Below are positions 60,375 through 64,000 of a stretch of DNA of 64,000 nucleotides, piece after piece (the first letter of the stretch is position 1; the number at the start of each line of letters is the position of its first letter). Source of the stretch: Liolophura sinensis (Eukaryota > Mollusca > Polyplacophora > Chitonida > Chitonidae). The notes under the pieces were generated by a model. That model did no database searches. It was not told the DNA's origin and saw only the letters and a program-made list of their open reading frames with translations. The position numbers and the translations under genes were made by a program. The DNA lies in contig NC_088307.1 of the NCBI RefSeq assembly GCF_032854445.1, forward strand, positions 23,387,953 to 23,451,952, given 5' to 3'.

Positions 60375-60465
60375 TTGTGTCGAAAGTGGGAATTGGCCTT
60401 GTCGTTTGCCTGGGAAATTCGATTTGGCTGAAGGATGTAATACGAATATCTATTTTAATGTTACA
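60375..60465 (+). repeat. Diverged module C copy
   Basis: GGGAATTGGCCTTGTCGTTT, then GGGAAATTCGATTTGGCTGA and ATACGAATATCTATTTTAAT. Confidence 0.6.
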
Positions 60466-60682
60466 AATTAATATTACAAAGGAAAAGACCACCACCACCC
60501 ACCCACACTGCCCCATCATTCATAAATAAAAACGTTGGACAAACTGAACCAAATTTCACCATTCCATTGTTCCAGAGAGTTTTTTAATTTACACAAGTAT
60601 TTTTCCCCCTCCATTTCCAGCGAAATTTCACAAGAAAGAACACTTTTTTCCCAGGAGATCCGAAGTATGAACATATCTTTTT

Positions 60683-60770
60683 TTCTTTATTTGTTTATTT
60701 AGTTGATTGTTGTTTTACGCCGTACTGCAGAATATTTAACTTACACGAAGGCGGCCAGCATTATGTTCTG
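60683..60770 (+). repeat. Truncated family A copy
   Basis: TTTATTTAGTTGATTGTTGT, TTACGCCGTACTGCAGAATA, AGGCGGCCAGCATTATG, then a break. Confidence 0.82.
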
Positions 60771-61129
60771 TCGAGCAAAGAAACAAGACGAGACAGGTTA
60801 TCGGTAGAATAATGTCGGCAAAAGTGGTCTAACATTTTTGACTAGCCACATGACACAGGCGGCCTATTTTTATCTTTAACGACAAAAGAGTTTGAACTGG
60901 AAACTCACACATTTATGGCATCGTTTATTTTTCTGTATAAGTATTAAACGCCGAGTTGTAATGTAGTTATGTTCTGCTGTCGCACTTACAGAAACAAGAA
61001 AGACTGTGCAAGAGACGTTTCAAAAACGAGTCACCTTTGCTCTAAGCAAGTGCTCGGCTTCTTTCTTCAGGTCTTATGACAACGAACCACGAAAATATCC
61101 TTTTCATTTAACTGTTGTTTGGTTGTGCC

Positions 61130-61370
61130 CGTGTGCGAGTGCGTGCGTATGAGAGCGTCTAACAGCCGCTGAGCACGTAAGGTCGGCCAAAGCCGGGGTG
61201 TCCTACGGAGGGGGCGTGGTTCAGACCGGGGGCACCACCCAGAGGGGGGCAAACACCCGGTCTTTGAAGGAAACCAGGACCGAGCTTCGGGGCACATCGG
61301 CCTTTATGTAGGGTGGAACTCTGGCAAGCCCGCTCGACGTGATGGTACGCCTTCAACCCGAATTTTTACA
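61130..61370. promoter_or_regulatory. GC-rich, CpG-containing block in the 5' flank
   Basis: This is one of the most GC-rich stretches in the window, with a GGGGCGTGG motif near 61205 and several CpGs. It lies 4.8 kb upstream of the inferred start codon and could be an alternative promoter, a non-coding first exon or an enhancer. No recognisable protein is encoded; open frames of 65-76 codons on the minus strand match nothing I know. Confidence 0.2.
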
Positions 61371-61805
61371 GGATTATTGAAATCTTGAAAAGTCTATTTT
61401 GAGTAGTCCGTCACAATACAACGTCTGCCGCGGTGGAGCAACCGCGAATTAACTCCCCGCTCTGTTCATCAACTGGGGAAAATTAAAATCGTGCCGAAAT
61501 TGTCAGCACCTCAGTGTTGTTTGTTAAGACATGAGTTGACTTGTACATACACGAGCTGTCTACAAATACACACAAAAACTGGCTTCTTCTCTGTTATAGT
61601 TTTAGACAGGACTTTATAGCCTGTACATTGCTCATGAGGTTTTTGGTGGAAAGAAAAACGAAAACCATGTCAGTGCCAGGTGTGTATAAAATTTAATGAA
61701 ACAATTAAACTTATCATCAATTAATCAATCAGTCAATCAATCACTGAAACGTTTGTACTTACCTATGACATAAATATCACAAAATATAACATACAAGCTC
61801 AGCGG

Positions 61806-61960
61806 TATTGTATGTATTTATTTATCTGAATGGCGTTTTACGGCGCACTCAAGAATATTTCACTTATACGAATGCGGCCAGCATTATAGTGGGAGGAAAC
61901 CGGGAAGAGCCGGAAGAAAACCCACAACTATCCGCCTGTCGCAGGCAGGCCTTCCCGGAG
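61806..61960 (+). repeat. Interspersed repeat family A copy
   Basis: Good copy: GGCGTTTTACGGCGCACTCA, TGCGGCCAGCATTATAGTGG, GGAGGAAACCGGGAAGAGCC. It is truncated after CAGGCCTTCCCG. Confidence 0.88.
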
Positions 61961-62684
61961 GATGTCAGCGTCACGACAGCGATGTATATGGAGATACAGG
62001 CATCATTGTTCTCCGCATCGACATTTATATAATGTGTTATCACTATATTATCTCATCACAGCAACTTTACATGTGCCATTACAATCTGTGCATACACATA
62101 AACGCTGCTCGTCGCATTGGCATTGGTATGGGCTGTATACAGATCATTGTTCGCCACATGCATGTATAGTTGTGTATATACAACGTCATTATCATTTCAT
62201 CGCAGCAAATGAATATTTTCGTCTGTAATCAAAAAACCGATTTTTTCAATCCATATAGTATGCAAGGGTGTAAAAGCCGTTTTCCTTGACCAAATCAATT
62301 CATGGTTTGAATAAATCTATTGTGTTTTCATTATACTGCGTGCAGTATATTGTGGTTAACGTTGTTGTTGTTGGCCATCCTGATGATATATATTACCATT
62401 TCTATACTTATTCCAGCAAGTATTGGGGCGATACACCAGTATCTTATTCTTTGTGTATACTGACATAACTTTGTAGGAATTGTTTGTCACAACACATTGA
62501 TATGTTTGAGCGTCAATGTTTACTTATATGAGGTCGGTATATACAATAAATATATATCCATCAACCAGATATTTTGCCGCTCTAGAGCGATTGAATCAGC
62601 GCTTATTTCACCTGCATGGTCACTAGTAATATGATATAACAGACCACCAGACAGAGCATGGAGAGTCTTGAAGACTACAGCGCA

Positions 62685-62795
62685 TACAGAGAGTGAAAAT
62701 CCAAAACATTGACGACAGTATGTTAATGGACAAATTGTCACAGTTTACCTCAGTCAGAGTTTTCAGGCTCATGCATATATGCATAGAAAATAGCT
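62685..62795 (-). repeat. Interspersed repeat family B copy, diverged
   Basis: Reverse copy: GCATACAGAGAGTGAAAATC, TGACGACAGTATGTTAATGG, GTTTACCTCAGTCAGAGTTT. Confidence 0.72.
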
Positions 62796-62920
62796 ACTTA
62801 CGCTCCAGCTGTCAGCATGGCTTTAGATCTGGTTTTACTCTCCATTCTGCAGTGTGCTGGTTGCATTCTATTTTAGGTTTGTATAACAGTATACCATATG
62901 AAAGCTGAAATAGCAAAGGA

Positions 62921-62923
<3 letters not shown>

Positions 62924-62953
<30 letters not shown>
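62924..62953. repeat. (TA)15 microsatellite
   Basis: An uninterrupted dinucleotide run. Confidence 0.95.
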
Positions 62954-62959
<6 letters not shown>

Positions 62960-63911
62960 GTTATATTATACCGACATATGTCTAAAGCATCTATATACGT
63001 ATATACACACTGTGTTCTTTTCCAGCCATTCAACTCTTTGAGGAAGCGCTCTGTATTTCGCTGTGTGTACAGAAGTGAAAAGACTGCAGTTCACTGACAA
63101 ACGTTAAACCAGAGCTTTTCAGGAACACGGTGTATTGCGTGTATGTACGGGTTACTCAGACGGCGTATACCTAGTTGAAGCACGGATTTGATTCAATATA
63201 AGCTATGGCATGACGAACATTTGTGTCAATAACCTGTGGTGTACTGTTAAACATACTGAAACTCTTCATGGAGAATGTATAAATAGATTTACCACGGCGA
63301 CTCATTTCATCGTGTATTTGTGCATATAGTTCGTTTTGTTAGCAACAAGTTTACAAGAAGTTGTCTCTGAAAAACACTCACGAGAAGCCAGTCCTCAGAG
63401 CGGGCTGTAAATTGCCTTTTCTTAACCGGAAGTCTCTCTTTAAGATTAAACTGTCCTGAATACGCATTGAAGATGTTAAAGGGAACTACCACCCAAAATG
63501 AATTAAAACTGTATGTCTAAAACCACCGTTACTCCTTTTAAGAGATTTTTGTTTGAACTGAAATGAAGGCAATCCAAAGTATTATTCACACGATGAGTTT
63601 TAGTGACAATATATTCGGGTACAGTTAAGAGCATTACGTTCACGTCTGATTTTATATACCCTACCCTTCAGCAAAAGCGGGGGATATTAATTTGGGTATG
63701 TCTGTCTGTCGGTGACGCTTTGTTTTCCGCGCAATAACTGCCCCAAATATTGTCCTCTTTATAAGATTTTGTGCGCAGTTTCACTTTGTGTGACCATGGA
63801 TCCTCATTTTGGCACATTTACTGAATTTTATGATTCTAATTTGATGTCAGTTCCTCTACAACACCTACTCTAAATATTGTCCGATTTGGAGTCAAATTTT
63901 GAGCGAAGCAG

Positions 63912-63913
<2 letters not shown>

Positions 63914-63956
<43 letters not shown>

Positions 63957-64000
63957 CATGCAAAATGCAGACACTTTAAGACACCTTTAAGAACTCTTGT
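63914..64000 (-). repeat. Element D copy with (TA)20, reaching the window edge
   Basis: (TA)n, then ACCTCATGCAAAATGCAGAC, then ACACCTTTAAGAACTCTTGT: the reverse complement of the left half of the element at 54861. It may continue beyond the window. Confidence 0.85.

Larger units (their letters stand above)
56314..64000. other. 5' flanking region
   Basis: This is sequence upstream of the inferred Lhx2/9 start codon. It carries the candidate promoter block, a direct duplication, a 59-bp tandem repeat, several family A and B copies and a GC-rich block at 61130-61370. The start of any neighbouring gene is not visible. Confidence 0.5.

Overview
The window is AT-rich eukaryotic DNA with split genes, abundant interspersed repeats, microsatellites and minisatellites. 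I read it as part of an invertebrate (lophotrochozoan, most likely molluscan) genome. The mollusc call is inference: the protein is bilaterian in type, and the commonest interspersed repeat (family A, core TTTACGCCGTACTCAAGAAT) resembles a repeat I remember from molluscan genomes. I could not check this by search. No prokaryotic operon, rRNA, CRISPR array or intact transposase/reverse transcriptase gene is visible.

The one gene I can support is a LIM-homeodomain transcription factor of the Lhx2/Lhx9 (apterous) class, on the minus strand from about 56313 (start codon) to 15122 (stop codon). Five coding exons join in frame, with canonical GT/AG sites and matching phases, to a 387-residue protein: exon 1 56313-56182 (inferred), exon 2 51795-51590 (LIM1), exon 3 45484-45147 (LIM2 plus a basic linker), exon 4 16411-16197 (homeodomain residues 1-46) and exon 5 15394-15122 (homeodomain recognition helix, acidic/Ser-rich tail, stop). 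The introns are about 4.4, 6.1, 28.7 and 0.8 kb.

Layout: 1-14774 is the 3' flank, with several minisatellites, above all a 2.5-kb complex tandem array at 7030-9560. 14775-15121 is the probable 3' UTR. 15122-56313 is the gene. 56314-64000 is the 5' flank, holding a candidate promoter-proximal block with two PBX-MEIS-type sites, a direct duplication, and a GC-rich block near 61.1-61.4 kb.

Interspersed repeats fall into family A, family B (core CACCGGTTACGTGTGACCAT), a module C found both alone and inside B, and a (TA)n-associated element D. They lie in both orientations and form inverted pairs in introns. Several minisatellites lie in the gene's introns. One is an 18-bp array in intron 2 that presents a homeodomain core site in every unit. 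I found no clearly undescribed biological system; the most unusual features are the complex tandem array, the intronic inverted repeats and the repeat-borne homeodomain sites.
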